64,000 nt of DNA from Thermoguttaceae bacterium (lineage in GTDB: Bacteria > Planctomycetota > Planctomycetia > Pirellulales > Thermoguttaceae). Under the pieces are notes generated by a model. The model was not told where the DNA came from, did not search any database, and worked only from the letters and a program-made list of their open reading frames with translations. How positions within the stretch are numbered: position 1 is the stretch's first letter; every line of letters starts with the position of its first letter. A program made the position numbers and the translations under genes. The DNA is taken from the NCBI GenBank assembly GCA_017447865.1, contig JAFSMO010000045.1, positions 20,346-84,345 on the forward strand, in the 5' to 3' direction. This document shows positions 49,730 through 59,373 of this stretch, piece after piece.

Positions 49730-50920
49730 ATGACTCAGAAAAATATTAACGTCGCCATGATCGGCCAGGGCTTTATGGGCCGGTCCCATTCCAACGCCTG
49801 GAGCCAGGTCTGCAAATTCTTCGACCCGGAAGTCGTGCCGGTCATGCACACCGTGTACGGGATGGAGGCCGAAAAGCCCGAGATCTTCGCGAAAAAATGG
49901 GGCTGGGCCAACGCCTCGACCAACTGGGAAGAAACGGTCCGGTCTCCCGAGATCGGCCTGGTCGATATCGTGACGCCGAACTTCATGCACGCTCCGCCGG
50001 CCAAAGCCGCTCTGGACGCCGGGAAGATCTGCTGCTGCGAGAAGCCGATCGCCGCGACGCTCGACGACGCCCGGGAAATGGCCGAGGCGGCCCGCAGGAA
50101 TAACGTCCCGGCTTTCGTGTGGTACATCTACCGGCGCGTCCCGGCGGTCGCCTACGCTCACCAGCTCGTGAAGGCCGGCGAACTGGGCGAGATCCTGCAC
50201 GTCCGCGCGTCGTACCTTCAGGGCTGGGCCGATGAAACGATCCCGATGCGGTGGCGCTTCAAGAAGGAACTGGCCGGAAGCGGGGCCCACGGCGATTTGA
50301 ACGCCCACATCACCGACATGGCGCGCTTTGTAGCGGGCGTCGAAGTCGAGGAGATCTGCGGCGCCGTCAGCAAAACGTTCATCAAAAAGCGCCGCGTGAT
50401 GAAGACCGGCACGAGCCGCATGACCATCGCCGAGTGCCAGGCCGACGAGGAGATCTGGGACGATGTGACGGTCGATGACGCGGTCCTTTACCTCGCCAGA
50501 TTCACGAACGGGGCGGTGGGAAGTTTCGAAGCGACCCGCCGCGCGACCGGGAACAAAAACACGCACGGGTTCGAGATCAACGGGACGAAAGGCTCGTTGA
50601 AATTCTGCTTCGACCGGGCGAACGAGCTGCAGTACTACGACGCTCGCGTCCCCTCGGGCGTTCAGGGCTGGACGACGATCCTCTGCACCCACGGCGCGGA
50701 CCATCCGTACGTGAAAAACTGGTGGCCGGACGGACATTTGATCGGCTATGAGCACACGTTCACGAACATGGCGTACGACGTCCTTCGCGTGGCGAACGGC
50801 CAGGAGCCGCTCATCCCGCTGGCAACTTTCGAGGACGCGTACCAGACCCAGCGCATTCTGGAAGCGGCCCTGATCGCAGCGGAGGAGCGGCGGTTTGTGA
50901 AGCTGGACGAAGTGCGTTGA
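49730..50920 (+). CDS. Gfo/Idh/MocA family oxidoreductase
   Basis: A 396-residue cytoplasmic NAD(P)-dependent sugar or inositol dehydrogenase-type enzyme. The start is ATG 49730 (AGGA upstream, promoter 50-75 nt before it); a long in-frame extension to 49349 crosses a repeat and is spurious. N-terminal Rossmann motif VAMIGQGFMGRSHSNAW, then LVDIVTPNFMHA and CCEKPIAATLDDA with the family lysine. C-terminal domain: RASYLQGWADE, GDLNAHITDMARFVAGVEVEEI and FEATRRATGNKNTHGFEINGTKGSL. Such enzymes process sugars released by the secreted hydrolases; the substrate is not predictable. A family A repeat begins 2 bp after the stop. Confidence 0.9.
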   Translation: MTQKNINVAMIGQGFMGRSHSNAWSQVCKFFDPEVVPVMHTVYGMEAEKPEIFAKKWGWANASTNWEETVRSPEIGLVDIVTPNFMHAPPAKAALDAGKICCCEKPIAATLDDAREMAEAARRNNVPAFVWYIYRRVPAVAYAHQLVKAGELGEILHVRASYLQGWADETIPMRWRFKKELAGSGAHGDLNAHITDMARFVAGVEVEEICGAVSKTFIKKRRVMKTGTSRMTIAECQADEEIWDDVTVDDAVLYLARFTNGAVGSFEATRRATGNKNTHGFEINGTKGSLKFCFDRANELQYYDARVPSGVQGWTTILCTHGADHPYVKNWWPDGHLIGYEHTFTNMAYDVLRVANGQEPLIPLATFEDAYQTQRILEAALIAAEERRFVKLDEVR

Positions 50921-50922
50921 TT

Positions 50923-51115
50923 TGGAGTGCGATGATACAGTCGCGCAAGCGACATTCATCGCTTTCCCTTGCGGCAATACCGCCTCGAAGAGGCGTTTGC
51001 CGCGGAAGCGCGCAGGGCGTTTCCCACGAGAAAAACCGTTTTTCACGGCCCTGTTTTTCGGCCGCTAAGTGAAAGCGGCAAATGAAGCCTTCGGCTTCTG
51101 TATTGCCGCACTCCA
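50923..51115 (+). repeat. 193-bp structured repeat, family A copy 2
   Basis: The left terminal hairpin has outer stem GCGATGA (50929-50935)/TCATCGC (50956-50962), internal loop TACAG/CAT, inner stem TCGC-GCAA-GCGA. The middle hairpin is CGCCTC-GAA-GAGGCG inside GCGGCAA/TTGCCGC. The right hairpin is GCGGCAA (51075-51081)/TTGCCGC (51103-51109) with the same ATG/CTGTA loop and AAGCC-TTC-GGCTT. The ends are inverted TGGAGTGCG. Confidence 0.92.
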
Positions 51116-51175
51116 AATGACGACGCGCCCAAGTGTCACCCTTTTAAATCATCAAATTTTATAAAGCCCCCACCC

Positions 51176-52975
51176 ATGAAGCACTTCCTTTTTCTCGTTT
51201 TTTTCCTTTTCACCTCATTCACCTTCGCGGGGGATTTTCCCTTCCAGCCTCCGTTTTCGGTCGATGAAAACGGCACCATTCGCGACGCGGAAGGGCAGAA
51301 GGTCAAGCTCTGGGGCGTGAACTACCTCGTGCCGTTCAATCACAATTTCGTGAACATTCAGCAGTCCGGAGTCCCGCACACGGCCTGCATCGACCGCGAC
51401 ATGGCGCACTTTCGGCTCATGGGCGTCGATTTCATCCGGGTCCACCTCTACGACCGGGAGATCACCGACGCCCGCGGCCATCTGATCTCCAACGAGCACC
51501 TGCGCGTTTTTGACTACCTCGTCGAGAGCGCGTTCCAAAACGGGATCTTCCTCATGCTCACGCCGACCGTGTGGTGGAACACCGTGGAAAACGAGGTCCG
51601 GATGCAGGAGGGCTACGCCTACTGGGACCTGAGCCAGCAGGCCAATTTCGGGTTCAGCAACTACTTCGCCAAAGACGCCATTTTGTGGCACCCGGAAGCG
51701 ATCGAGTGCCAGAAACGCTACCTGCGCGAGCTTTTCGGCCACAAAAACGCCTTTAGCGGCCGGCGGCTGTGCGACTACCCGAACATCGTGGCGATCGAGC
51801 TGACGAACGAACCGCAGTACCTCCCGGCAAGCCGTCTGAACGGCCAGCGGCCGAAAATGGGGGCCGAACTGTTCCGGGACGAGCCGGCGCCGAACTACCT
51901 CAAGGAGTACGCCGGGCAGGAGCTGGCGCAGGTCCGGGGCGAGATCCTGACGCGCTATTTTCAGGCGCTCTGGCCGATCGTGGATGAATTCTTCCCGAAG
52001 AAGGTCCTGAAGACGCACATTTTCTACGACGTCGGCACGCCGGAGATCGAGCAGGCCCTGCGAAGCGGCGGGGTCCAGGCCGTGAACTGGGTCGCGTACT
52101 GGAACGCCGTCGGGAAATTCGACGGCGGAAACACGGACTGGGCGAATTTCCTCGACCAGGCGAAATCGTGGCTCGCCTCGCACCGCTCCACCCACCAGCC
52201 GGCCGGGATGGGAAAAATCATCTACGAGTACGGCGCGAGCAGCTCGCTGGACGGCTACGTCCTGGGCGCGTTTGCGGCCGATTTTAACCGGGCGGACGTT
52301 CAAATGGCGGCCTTTTTCACCTACACGCCGTCGGCCGTCGCGGAGTATTCCCCGGGCTGGCTCATCCACTACCTCAGCCTGGAGCACACGCCGAACAAAG
52401 CCGCCGCTTTCGCCGCCGCGGGGGAGATTTTCCGCTCGGAAATTCCGCTCGGCGATCTGAAATGGGAGTCGGAAGCGTGGACCGGGCCGAATTTCGCCAT
52501 CACGCGCGCCGACAAAAACGTCGATTTCCTGAACGCGAAGCGCGGCATTTTCCGCTACGCCGCCTCGACCAACCGGGAGATCCCCGCCGAGGCGCTCGCC
52601 CGCCTGACCGTCATTTCCGGCCGGGGAGCGTCCTGCGCCGCGTCCTCCACGGGAACCGGGGCGTACTTCCTTCAAAAAGATCCCAAAGTGGAAACCGAAT
52701 GGAGCCTGACGCTCTTCCCGAACCAGTCGTACGTGAACGACCCGTCCGGTGCGAAAACGTTCCGGCACATGGCGAACCGCTACATGAACATTAATAACAT
52801 TCCGGTGGTCTCGCGTCTTTCGGCGGTCCCGGTCGAATTCGAGCTGAAGCCCGGCGTGGGGCAGATCACCGCGATCGAGCCGGTCTTCAATTCGACCCCC
52901 ACCCCGCAAAAGGTCCGCGACGTCATCTGGCGGATCTACCCCGGCGAGTACCGGCTGAGCGTGAAAAAGCCGTAA
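51176..52975 (+). CDS. Secreted GH5-like glycoside hydrolase
   Basis: A 599-residue exported clan-A glycosidase. The signal peptide is about residues 1-18 (MKHFLFLVFFLFTSFTFA). The N-terminal FSVDENGTIRDAEGQKVKLWGVNY is typical of cellulase/mannanase-like GH5 enzymes. The catalytic pair is E212 in AIELTNEPQYL (acid/base) and E351 in IIYEYGAS (nucleophile). A beta-rich C-terminal domain starts near residue 430. The substrate could be a mannan, glucan or a host glycan; subfamily cannot be set by eye. No Shine-Dalgarno or strong promoter is visible between the upstream repeat and the ATG. It may be read from the oxidoreductase promoter through the repeat. Confidence 0.82.
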   Translation: MKHFLFLVFFLFTSFTFAGDFPFQPPFSVDENGTIRDAEGQKVKLWGVNYLVPFNHNFVNIQQSGVPHTACIDRDMAHFRLMGVDFIRVHLYDREITDARGHLISNEHLRVFDYLVESAFQNGIFLMLTPTVWWNTVENEVRMQEGYAYWDLSQQANFGFSNYFAKDAILWHPEAIECQKRYLRELFGHKNAFSGRRLCDYPNIVAIELTNEPQYLPASRLNGQRPKMGAELFRDEPAPNYLKEYAGQELAQVRGEILTRYFQALWPIVDEFFPKKVLKTHIFYDVGTPEIEQALRSGGVQAVNWVAYWNAVGKFDGGNTDWANFLDQAKSWLASHRSTHQPAGMGKIIYEYGASSSLDGYVLGAFAADFNRADVQMAAFFTYTPSAVAEYSPGWLIHYLSLEHTPNKAAAFAAAGEIFRSEIPLGDLKWESEAWTGPNFAITRADKNVDFLNAKRGIFRYAASTNREIPAEALARLTVISGRGASCAASSTGTGAYFLQKDPKVETEWSLTLFPNQSYVNDPSGAKTFRHMANRYMNINNIPVVSRLSAVPVEFELKPGVGQITAIEPVFNSTPTPQKVRDVIWRIYPGEYRLSVKKP

Positions 52976-53045
52976 AGAAATTTTAAAGAAAGAAAAAGGT
53001 TCATCCGGGAAGTGCGTACCGACCCCCTTTCGGCCTCTTTCAAAT

Positions 53046-53148
53046 CTCACGCGGAGATACGGAGACGCGGAGAATTAGAGAATGGGGAGGTGCGAATTCT
53101 CAACCATCCCAAGAAATAAAACTCCGCGGCTCCGCAGCTCCGCGTGAG
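53046..53148. repeat. CGGAGA palindrome
   Basis: The left arm CTCACGCGGAGATACGGAGA is inverted at the right as GGCTCCGCAGCTCCGCGTGAG-type sequence. It is the same family as 33.8-37.2 kb but with a different loop. No gene lies in 52976-53420. Confidence 0.85.
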
Positions 53149-53173
53149 ATCTGAAAGAGGCGCGCCAATGGGG

Positions 53174-53306
53174 TTTTTAAGCCGCAAAGAACGCAAAGGA
53201 CGCAAAGAGTTTTTCTTGTTGCCGATCAACACTCGGCACACGGAAATCACTCTCAAACCTCATTTTTATCCTCTTTGCGTCCTTTGCGTTCTTTGCGGCT
53301 TAAAAA
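53174..53306. repeat. CAAAGA-type palindrome, best-preserved copy
   Basis: TTTTTAAGCCGCAAAGAACG (left) and CGTTCTTTGCGGCTTAAAAA (right) are perfect inverted ends with CAAAGGACG tandem words. The loop carries TTGCCGATCAACACTCGG, similar to the loop at 34.05 kb. Confidence 0.88.
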
Positions 53307-53420
53307 TGATTTTGGAATATTTAAAATCCGCTTGGATCCGCAATCATCCGTCAAATCTGCGCTCCTGAAATGGCCGGGCGTGAACTCCAGGCCACGCCAT
53401 TTTCACTCTTTTTTAAGACT

Positions 53421-55844
53421 TTAAAGCCCCTCGCCCAGAAGCGGCGACTGGCCGTAACCCATCGACGCCTCGGTGATACTCGCACGGTAGTTCCGGTCCT
53501 GCATGAGCGTCGGTCGGCGGGTCTCGGCCGGGATCTTCGTCGTGTAGATGCGCAGCTCACCCGGCGCGGCCACGAAAAGCTCCTCTCGCCAGTCGCCCAC
53601 CACGTCGCAGACCTTCACGAGGGATCCCGCGTTGAACCGGAAATACGGCTCGCAGAACTCGTCGCGGCCGTAGGAATACGGCTTCCCGAAGTGGTTCATG
53701 ATGATCTCTTTCTGCGGGTCGGCGTCCCAGTAGGCGGTCGGGTAGCCGAGGTCCCAGCCCCCAATATCGTGCCGGCTGAAATCGCGGTCCACGTTCAAAT
53801 TGGGTTTGGTTTCCCGGAGTTTGGCTGGGCTGACCGCCTTCTGGAGGAGCTTGCCGTCTGCGCTCCACAAGTAGCGGAAGAACGAGTGCTGGTTTTTCTC
53901 CTCGCCGCCGTAGCACTCGCAGCCGGGGTAATTCGGGTCGATGTCGGCGCAAAGCCCCTGCGCGTGAATGTGGTACGTGGTCTCGTTGAACTTCCAGAGC
54001 CACTCGCCGGTTTTCGCGTCCAGAACGCCCATTCCGCCGCCGTCGACCTGCCCTTCAACGCCCCAATAGACCTCCATCCCCGGGTGGTCCGGCTGGATCT
54101 CGCCGATGTAGAGGTGGTCCGGGTGGTGCAGGCCTTTGGCCCAAAGCGTCGCGCCGGTATCGTCGAGGATGAACGTTCCGACCGCGATCTCGTCCCGCCC
54201 GTCGCCGTCCACGTCCGTACTGTGCAGGGTGTGCGCGCCCCGGCCCCAAGTCTCGTACGGCTCGAACGCGTTGGTCCAGATGAATTTCCGCTCGAGCGTC
54301 TTTTCCCGGAACTGCCACCCGAACATGGTTTGCAGGGAGTACGTCCCGCGCAGGGCGAGCAGGATCGGCGTTTTGCCGTCCAGATACGCCACCGAGAGCA
54401 TGTTTCGGCAGTAGTAATTATACGTCAGGCCCCCCCGGCTCGGCCAGTCCGCGCGGGCGAGTTCCTCGCCGGTCATTCCGTCCCAGACGGCCACGTACTC
54501 TTTCCCGCAGTCCACGCGCCCGGTGGCGCTTTTCTGAAGTTTCCCCGTGACGAAACGATCGTCGGCGGTCTTCACGGCCACTTCGGCTTTTCCGTCACCG
54601 TCCAGGTCCGCGCAGATGAAGGGCGAATACCAGACGCCATTTTCGATCCCGGGCCCAAGCTCGCGGCTCCAGAGGAACTCGCCATTCGACCGGTACGCCT
54701 CGAGGCGCAGCGACCCATCGTTCGGCCGCCAGTAGTAGTAATACGGATCGACCCAGCCCGATTTATTGAAGAGGAAAACGTAGTCGTACCGCCCGTCACC
54801 ATCGAGGTCCGCGATGGCCAACTGCGTGACTTTCGCCTCCGGGTCGCGCAGCTTGATCGAAAGCCCGTGGTCGAAATCCCCCACTCTCGCGAGGGTTTCC
54901 GTCCCGTCCTGCTCGACCAGTTTCCACTCGTAAGCCCCGTCCTTTTTCGCGGTCAGATCCTGAAAATCAGTGGTTTTCGTCAGCGGCTCCGCGTTGAGTT
55001 TCACCCACTCGCCCGCGTTTTGCCCGTCGACCGCTTTTTCCCGGCGGAAGAGGTCGAACCCGGCGTCTTTCGCGTCCGTTTTGAAGAGGCGCCACGTCAA
55101 ATACCACCCCTCCTTTTCTTTGGCCTGCGGCAGGGCGATCAGCTCGCGCGTCATTTTCTCGTCGACCCGCCGGGTGAAGTACCCCTCCACCTTCGGCTGG
55201 CTGGCCGGGTCCAGCGCCTCGCCGACTTCCAGCGTCGGTTCGCCCGCGTAGAAATCCAGGCGGTTGGTCACCAGCTTTGCGCGCTCCTCGGGGAGCGGCT
55301 CCCCTTTGACGTCGCTCATGTGCTCCAGCAGTTGGGGCGTGACGGGCCTCGCGTAGTACTCGAGCCGGACCTCATCAAACGAGCCGTCCGACGGGATCTT
55401 CAGGATGAACTGGCTCCAAACGGCGCTTTCATAGGACATTCCGTTCCCGCAGCCCCAGTTGGAGATCCTGACCCATTTCCCGTCCTTGAACGCGGAGACA
55501 CTCAGGCGGCCAATGCCGTCTGCGAAGCGCATCCAGGCCTTGAAAAGCATCACTTTCCCCTTTTCCGCGGCAGGGATCCGCTGGCTGCAAACCACGTTGA
55601 GGGGATTTTCGCCGGCGGCCGTCACGTGGATGCACGGTTTCGTGTACTCCCCCTCGCCGTTGGGGAGGAATTCCATCTTCGCGTTTGCTTCAGCCCCTTG
55701 GGCCACCGTCCAGTTGGACTCGCTCAGAGCCGCCTGAGGGATCGGCACGTCGGTGGACGTCGGAGAATACTCGCCGGCCAGCGCGAGCCCGGCGGTCAGA
55801 AAAACGCTCAGAAGGGAGAAAAACGGGAGAGTCAGAGTTTTCAT
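53421..55844 (-). CDS. Secreted rhamnogalacturonan lyase-like protein (PL11 family)
   Basis: An 807-residue exported lyase. The signal peptide is about residues 1-23 (LPFFSLLSVFLTAGLALA). The N-terminal 240 residues or so are a beta-sandwich absent from the shortest PL11 enzymes. The catalytic beta-propeller shows calcium-binding FG-GAP motifs (AIADLDGDGRYDYVF, ICADLDGDGKAEVAVK, STDVDGDGRDEIAVG). It also has PL11 signatures EYVAVWDGMTGEELA, TWGRGAHTLHSTD, DHLYIGEIQPDHPGMEVYWG and VCDVVGDWREELF, ending RPTLMQDRNYRASI. PL11 enzymes cleave rhamnogalacturonan I of pectin. It has its own strong promoter and lies divergent from the PEP-CTERM gene. Confidence 0.87.
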   Translation of the reverse strand: MKTLTLPFFSLLSVFLTAGLALAGEYSPTSTDVPIPQAALSESNWTVAQGAEANAKMEFLPNGEGEYTKPCIHVTAAGENPLNVVCSQRIPAAEKGKVMLFKAWMRFADGIGRLSVSAFKDGKWVRISNWGCGNGMSYESAVWSQFILKIPSDGSFDEVRLEYYARPVTPQLLEHMSDVKGEPLPEERAKLVTNRLDFYAGEPTLEVGEALDPASQPKVEGYFTRRVDEKMTRELIALPQAKEKEGWYLTWRLFKTDAKDAGFDLFRREKAVDGQNAGEWVKLNAEPLTKTTDFQDLTAKKDGAYEWKLVEQDGTETLARVGDFDHGLSIKLRDPEAKVTQLAIADLDGDGRYDYVFLFNKSGWVDPYYYYWRPNDGSLRLEAYRSNGEFLWSRELGPGIENGVWYSPFICADLDGDGKAEVAVKTADDRFVTGKLQKSATGRVDCGKEYVAVWDGMTGEELARADWPSRGGLTYNYYCRNMLSVAYLDGKTPILLALRGTYSLQTMFGWQFREKTLERKFIWTNAFEPYETWGRGAHTLHSTDVDGDGRDEIAVGTFILDDTGATLWAKGLHHPDHLYIGEIQPDHPGMEVYWGVEGQVDGGGMGVLDAKTGEWLWKFNETTYHIHAQGLCADIDPNYPGCECYGGEEKNQHSFFRYLWSADGKLLQKAVSPAKLRETKPNLNVDRDFSRHDIGGWDLGYPTAYWDADPQKEIIMNHFGKPYSYGRDEFCEPYFRFNAGSLVKVCDVVGDWREELFVAAPGELRIYTTKIPAETRRPTLMQDRNYRASITEASMGYGQSPLLGEGL

Positions 55845-55890
55845 GGGTCAGAACCTTTCTTTTGTAATGGAGGGGTGGGATTTTTTCTTG

Positions 55891-55919
55891 ATTTTAACCC
55901 AATCCCCCCGGAAAGTCAA
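55891..55919 (-). promoter_or_regulatory. Promoter of PL11-like lyase
   Basis: On the minus strand: -35 TTGACT (55914-55919), 17-nt spacer, -10 TAAAAT (55891-55896). Confidence 0.8.
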
Positions 55920-56036
55920 GGAGAGGGAAAAAGGTTTTCGGCTTCAAATCGATGAAAAAGTTTCACTGGCCCGTCCTTTTGATTAAATCTTTTGTTAAAT
56001 TTTTGACTTTTTTTCAAATTTTTGTCTTTTTTTAAG

Positions 56037-56064
56037 TTGAAATCTCGTCCCGCCCGTATATAAT
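56037..56064 (+). promoter_or_regulatory. Promoter of PEP-CTERM protein gene
   Basis: -35 TTGAAA (56037-56042), 16-nt spacer, perfect -10 TATAAT (56059-56064), about 120 nt before the ATG. The span 55920-56036 is AT-rich with T-runs and no gene. Confidence 0.72.
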
Positions 56065-56182
56065 TAGTAGATGAGAGTTTTGAACCATTGGGGATTTTTC
56101 GGGGATCCGGCGAAAATTCACTTCCGCCTGTCCCGCGAAACTTCGGCCTTCATTTCCATTTTATTAAACACCACGTGAGAAA

Positions 56183-59100
56183 ATGAAACGTTTCACCCTG
56201 CTTTTTGCTGTAATGCTCCTGACCGTCCCGGCCTTTGCCGCTGATATTACGATCAACACGGACACGGAGTACGACAAAACGACCTACGATGGGAACAATC
56301 TGATCATCACCGGCGGCAGTACGCTGACCTTCCAGGACTGCACCCCGGCGACGAACAGCACGATGGTCTTCACGCTCGGCGATTCCGCGGTTGAGGGGGA
56401 CACGGGAAACATCACGTTCAACATGACGACGCCGCAGGAAAATCCTAACGAGAGCAACTGCATCGCACTGAAAGACGGCAACGTGACGTTCAACGGTTTG
56501 GGCGTCATCACGGTTCAGGGCGGCGCCGACGTGGCGACCTACACCGGCGGCGACAGCACGTTAAGCTCCATCACGTTCGCACTCTCGAAAGGCTCCCAGA
56601 TCAACGTCGCGGCCGGCAAACTGATCAACGGGCACTGGGGATTCCAGCACTGGGACCAGAACCAGGCCGACCTGAACCTGGCGGAAGGCGCGACGCTCGA
56701 CCTTTGGGACGGCGCCTCGGTTTACGTCAACGCCCTGACCGGCTCCGGGACGGTCACCCCCGGGACTCGCACCCCGCGCGGCCCGATGTACATCGGAAAC
56801 GGGGACGGCTCCGGCACGTTCGACGGCACGATCCAGGCTAACGCGGCAATCGTCAAGATCGGCACCGGAACGCAAACGTTCACCGGCGCAAACTCCCAAT
56901 TATCCCTCCAAATCTCCAACGGGACCGTCGAGCTGACCGGGAACGGTCGCCCCGCCGGGTCGGGCAATACCGTGACGATCGACGAAGGCGCCACGCTGAA
57001 GATTTCCAACGCCTACGCCTTTGACAACAAATTCGCCGGAAAAGGGACGGTGGAATACGCGAACACCGAGGCCGATTATACCTTCTCGGCCGCCAACATC
57101 ACGAATTTCAACGATTTCGAAGGAACGCTTCAAATCGACACGAAACTCTTCTACGTCGCAGGAGACATAACCAACGACAAAATGACGATCAGCCTCAACG
57201 GCGGTGACCTGCGCAACCGTGACGTGACCAGAACGGTCGCAGCCAACATACGCATCGACAACAGCGCCTCGGGCGGTCTGCATCCCGGCTGGGGAAAGCA
57301 GCAGCTGATCATCACCGGAAAAATCTCGGATGGTCTGGCCGACACGCTGAACATCGTGACGGACTCCAACGTAGGCGACAACGCGTCGTGGGTCGTTCTG
57401 AGCAACCCGAACAATGACTACACGAACACGGTGGTGAACCACTACCTGAAAGTCACGGCGACCGGCGCGCTGGGAACCGGCACAGTGACGATCAATTCCG
57501 GCAAAGTCCTCGACCTGACGAACACCGCGATCTCCGGTACCCGCCTGGCCAACTCGGGCACGATCACCAGCTCCAGCACGGACGCGCCCGCCGTGATCAC
57601 CATGGACGGCGCGACTCTGTCAGGCACTCTTACCGGGAACATCCAGGTCGTTCTGAACACGAAATCGACCCTTTCGTGCACGAGTACCGCAACCGGCGGC
57701 GTCCTCATTCAAAACATGAGTACGAACTACTCCACAACGGCCGCGGGCCTCGGCGCCGGCGACGTGACACTCGATAACGGTCTGCTCATGAACGTCAACC
57801 GTGGCCTGGGCATTTACCAGCCGGTGGTCGTGACCTCCAAGGGCGGCTCCCTGCGCGCGGGCTACGTCGCCAGCCAGGGCGGTCTGGGCGTGACGGGCGG
57901 CATTTCCGGGGAAGGCAAACTCACCCTGAACTCTGGCGAAGGGAACAGCGCCCCCATCACGATGGCCAGCGAGAACACCTACACGGGCGGAACGGCCATC
58001 GTCGGCGGCGGGACGAACCTCATTTACATCGCGTCCAACTCCCCGTTCGGGACGGGCCTGGTCGATGCCAGCACGAACACGACGGCCTTCTCGTTCCTCA
58101 CCAGCGGCAACTACGCCCGGTCGTTCTTCACCGGCAAATTCAACGTGGATGACTCGATGGCCGTTTCCAACATCAAAATGAACATGGACGACACGGCAAA
58201 CTCGCGTGATACGGCCGCGTGGCAGAACAACACGACGAACGTCACCTACTCCTACAACACGACGATCCAGACGGCCGAAACCACCACCCTGGAGTTCGGT
58301 AAGCACTTCGACGACAGCGTGGCGATCTTCGTCACGAATCTGAATACCGGCGAGAAAACGACCGTCATGAACGTTCTGGAAGGCTGGACCGTCAAGTCCT
58401 ACGGGACCTTCACGTTTGAGGGCGGCGTCCCCTACGAGATCGACGTGCGTCTTGGTCAGGGCGGTGGCGGCGTCGGCGTCGCGCAGAATGATACGCTCAA
58501 CGGCCTGAACGACGACCCGAACGACCTGGTCGGCGTGGGCGTCCGCGTCGCGGGGACGACCGATAAATTCCAGCGTCTGACGATCTTCGAGGACGGAAAC
58601 TGGGCCTTCACCGATGGTTCCGTCAAGACCGTCGGCCGCGACTGGGAACTCCCGAACGATCTGAAAATCGCCGCCAAAACGATCACGATCAAGAACACGG
58701 GCATGGGCAACGCGACGCTCTCCGGCAAGATCACCGGCACCGGTACGCTGGCCATGAGCAACACATCGGAGCTTGCGGACGACCTGACCGGCATGATGAT
58801 CTTCAACGGCGCCCCGGCGACCGCAGCCGATACGTTCAACGTGACCGTCGCGGAAGGCACCAAGTTCACCGGGAACGGGACCATCGGCGGGAATTTGACC
58901 ATGGCCTCCGGTTCCTGCCTCGTGCTGGACGAAACCCAGGACCTTGGCAAATTGACCGTCACTGGCACTCTCAACGCGGCAAATACGACTTTAAATGTGA
59001 CGCGGACGACGCCCGATCCGGAATTCAAAATCACGGCAGGAGCTGCGGACCTGACCAACGCGACCATTAACTTCACGTACAACGGGGACGCTTCCGAGCT

Positions 59101-59344
59101 CGGAGATTTACCGACGCTTCTGATCGTGGACTCGGACAACCTCACGGGCTTTGACTCCGTAACGTTCAACTTCGCTTCGGACACCGGCGCGCTTTTAAGC
59201 CGGTACTGGGTCGAAGGCGGCGCATTGTATGCCCAGCTTGGAAACGCCAGTTCACTCCCGGAACCCTCGACGCTCCTGTTGGCGCTCCTGGCCTTCGGCG
59301 GAGTGATCTCCTCGCGGAAACTGCGGCCTTTCGTCCGTAAATGA
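56183..59344 (+). CDS. Autotransporter-repeat beta-helix protein with PEP-CTERM tail
   Basis: A 1053-residue exported protein. The signal peptide is about residues 1-19 (MKRFTLLFAVMLLTVPAFA). The body is a Thr/Asn/Gly-rich beta-helix with autotransporter-type repeats (IVKIGTGTQTFTGANSQLSLQISNGTVEL, ASENTYTGGTAIVGG, SGKITGTGTLAMSN). The end is a PEP-CTERM tail (SSLPEPSTLLLALLAFGGVI) with a long basic extension (SSRKLRPFVRK). It resembles, by plan and composition, the 1486-residue protein at 43.2 kb (for instance KLINGHWGFQHWDQNQADL versus GYFINGGYATQDWTNNQAEL). Its TGA overlaps an ATG of the next frame (ATGA), hinting at coupling to the alpha-glucosidase gene. Confidence 0.85.
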   Translation: MKRFTLLFAVMLLTVPAFAADITINTDTEYDKTTYDGNNLIITGGSTLTFQDCTPATNSTMVFTLGDSAVEGDTGNITFNMTTPQENPNESNCIALKDGNVTFNGLGVITVQGGADVATYTGGDSTLSSITFALSKGSQINVAAGKLINGHWGFQHWDQNQADLNLAEGATLDLWDGASVYVNALTGSGTVTPGTRTPRGPMYIGNGDGSGTFDGTIQANAAIVKIGTGTQTFTGANSQLSLQISNGTVELTGNGRPAGSGNTVTIDEGATLKISNAYAFDNKFAGKGTVEYANTEADYTFSAANITNFNDFEGTLQIDTKLFYVAGDITNDKMTISLNGGDLRNRDVTRTVAANIRIDNSASGGLHPGWGKQQLIITGKISDGLADTLNIVTDSNVGDNASWVVLSNPNNDYTNTVVNHYLKVTATGALGTGTVTINSGKVLDLTNTAISGTRLANSGTITSSSTDAPAVITMDGATLSGTLTGNIQVVLNTKSTLSCTSTATGGVLIQNMSTNYSTTAAGLGAGDVTLDNGLLMNVNRGLGIYQPVVVTSKGGSLRAGYVASQGGLGVTGGISGEGKLTLNSGEGNSAPITMASENTYTGGTAIVGGGTNLIYIASNSPFGTGLVDASTNTTAFSFLTSGNYARSFFTGKFNVDDSMAVSNIKMNMDDTANSRDTAAWQNNTTNVTYSYNTTIQTAETTTLEFGKHFDDSVAIFVTNLNTGEKTTVMNVLEGWTVKSYGTFTFEGGVPYEIDVRLGQGGGGVGVAQNDTLNGLNDDPNDLVGVGVRVAGTTDKFQRLTIFEDGNWAFTDGSVKTVGRDWELPNDLKIAAKTITIKNTGMGNATLSGKITGTGTLAMSNTSELADDLTGMMIFNGAPATAADTFNVTVAEGTKFTGNGTIGGNLTMASGSCLVLDETQDLGKLTVTGTLNAANTTLNVTRTTPDPEFKITAGAADLTNATINFTYNGDASELGDLPTLLIVDSDNLTGFDSVTFNFASDTGALLSRYWVEGGALYAQLGNASSLPEPSTLLLALLAFGGVISSRKLRPFVRK

Positions 59345-59373
59345 CGCTTGACCCATTAAAGAAAGACTCAATC

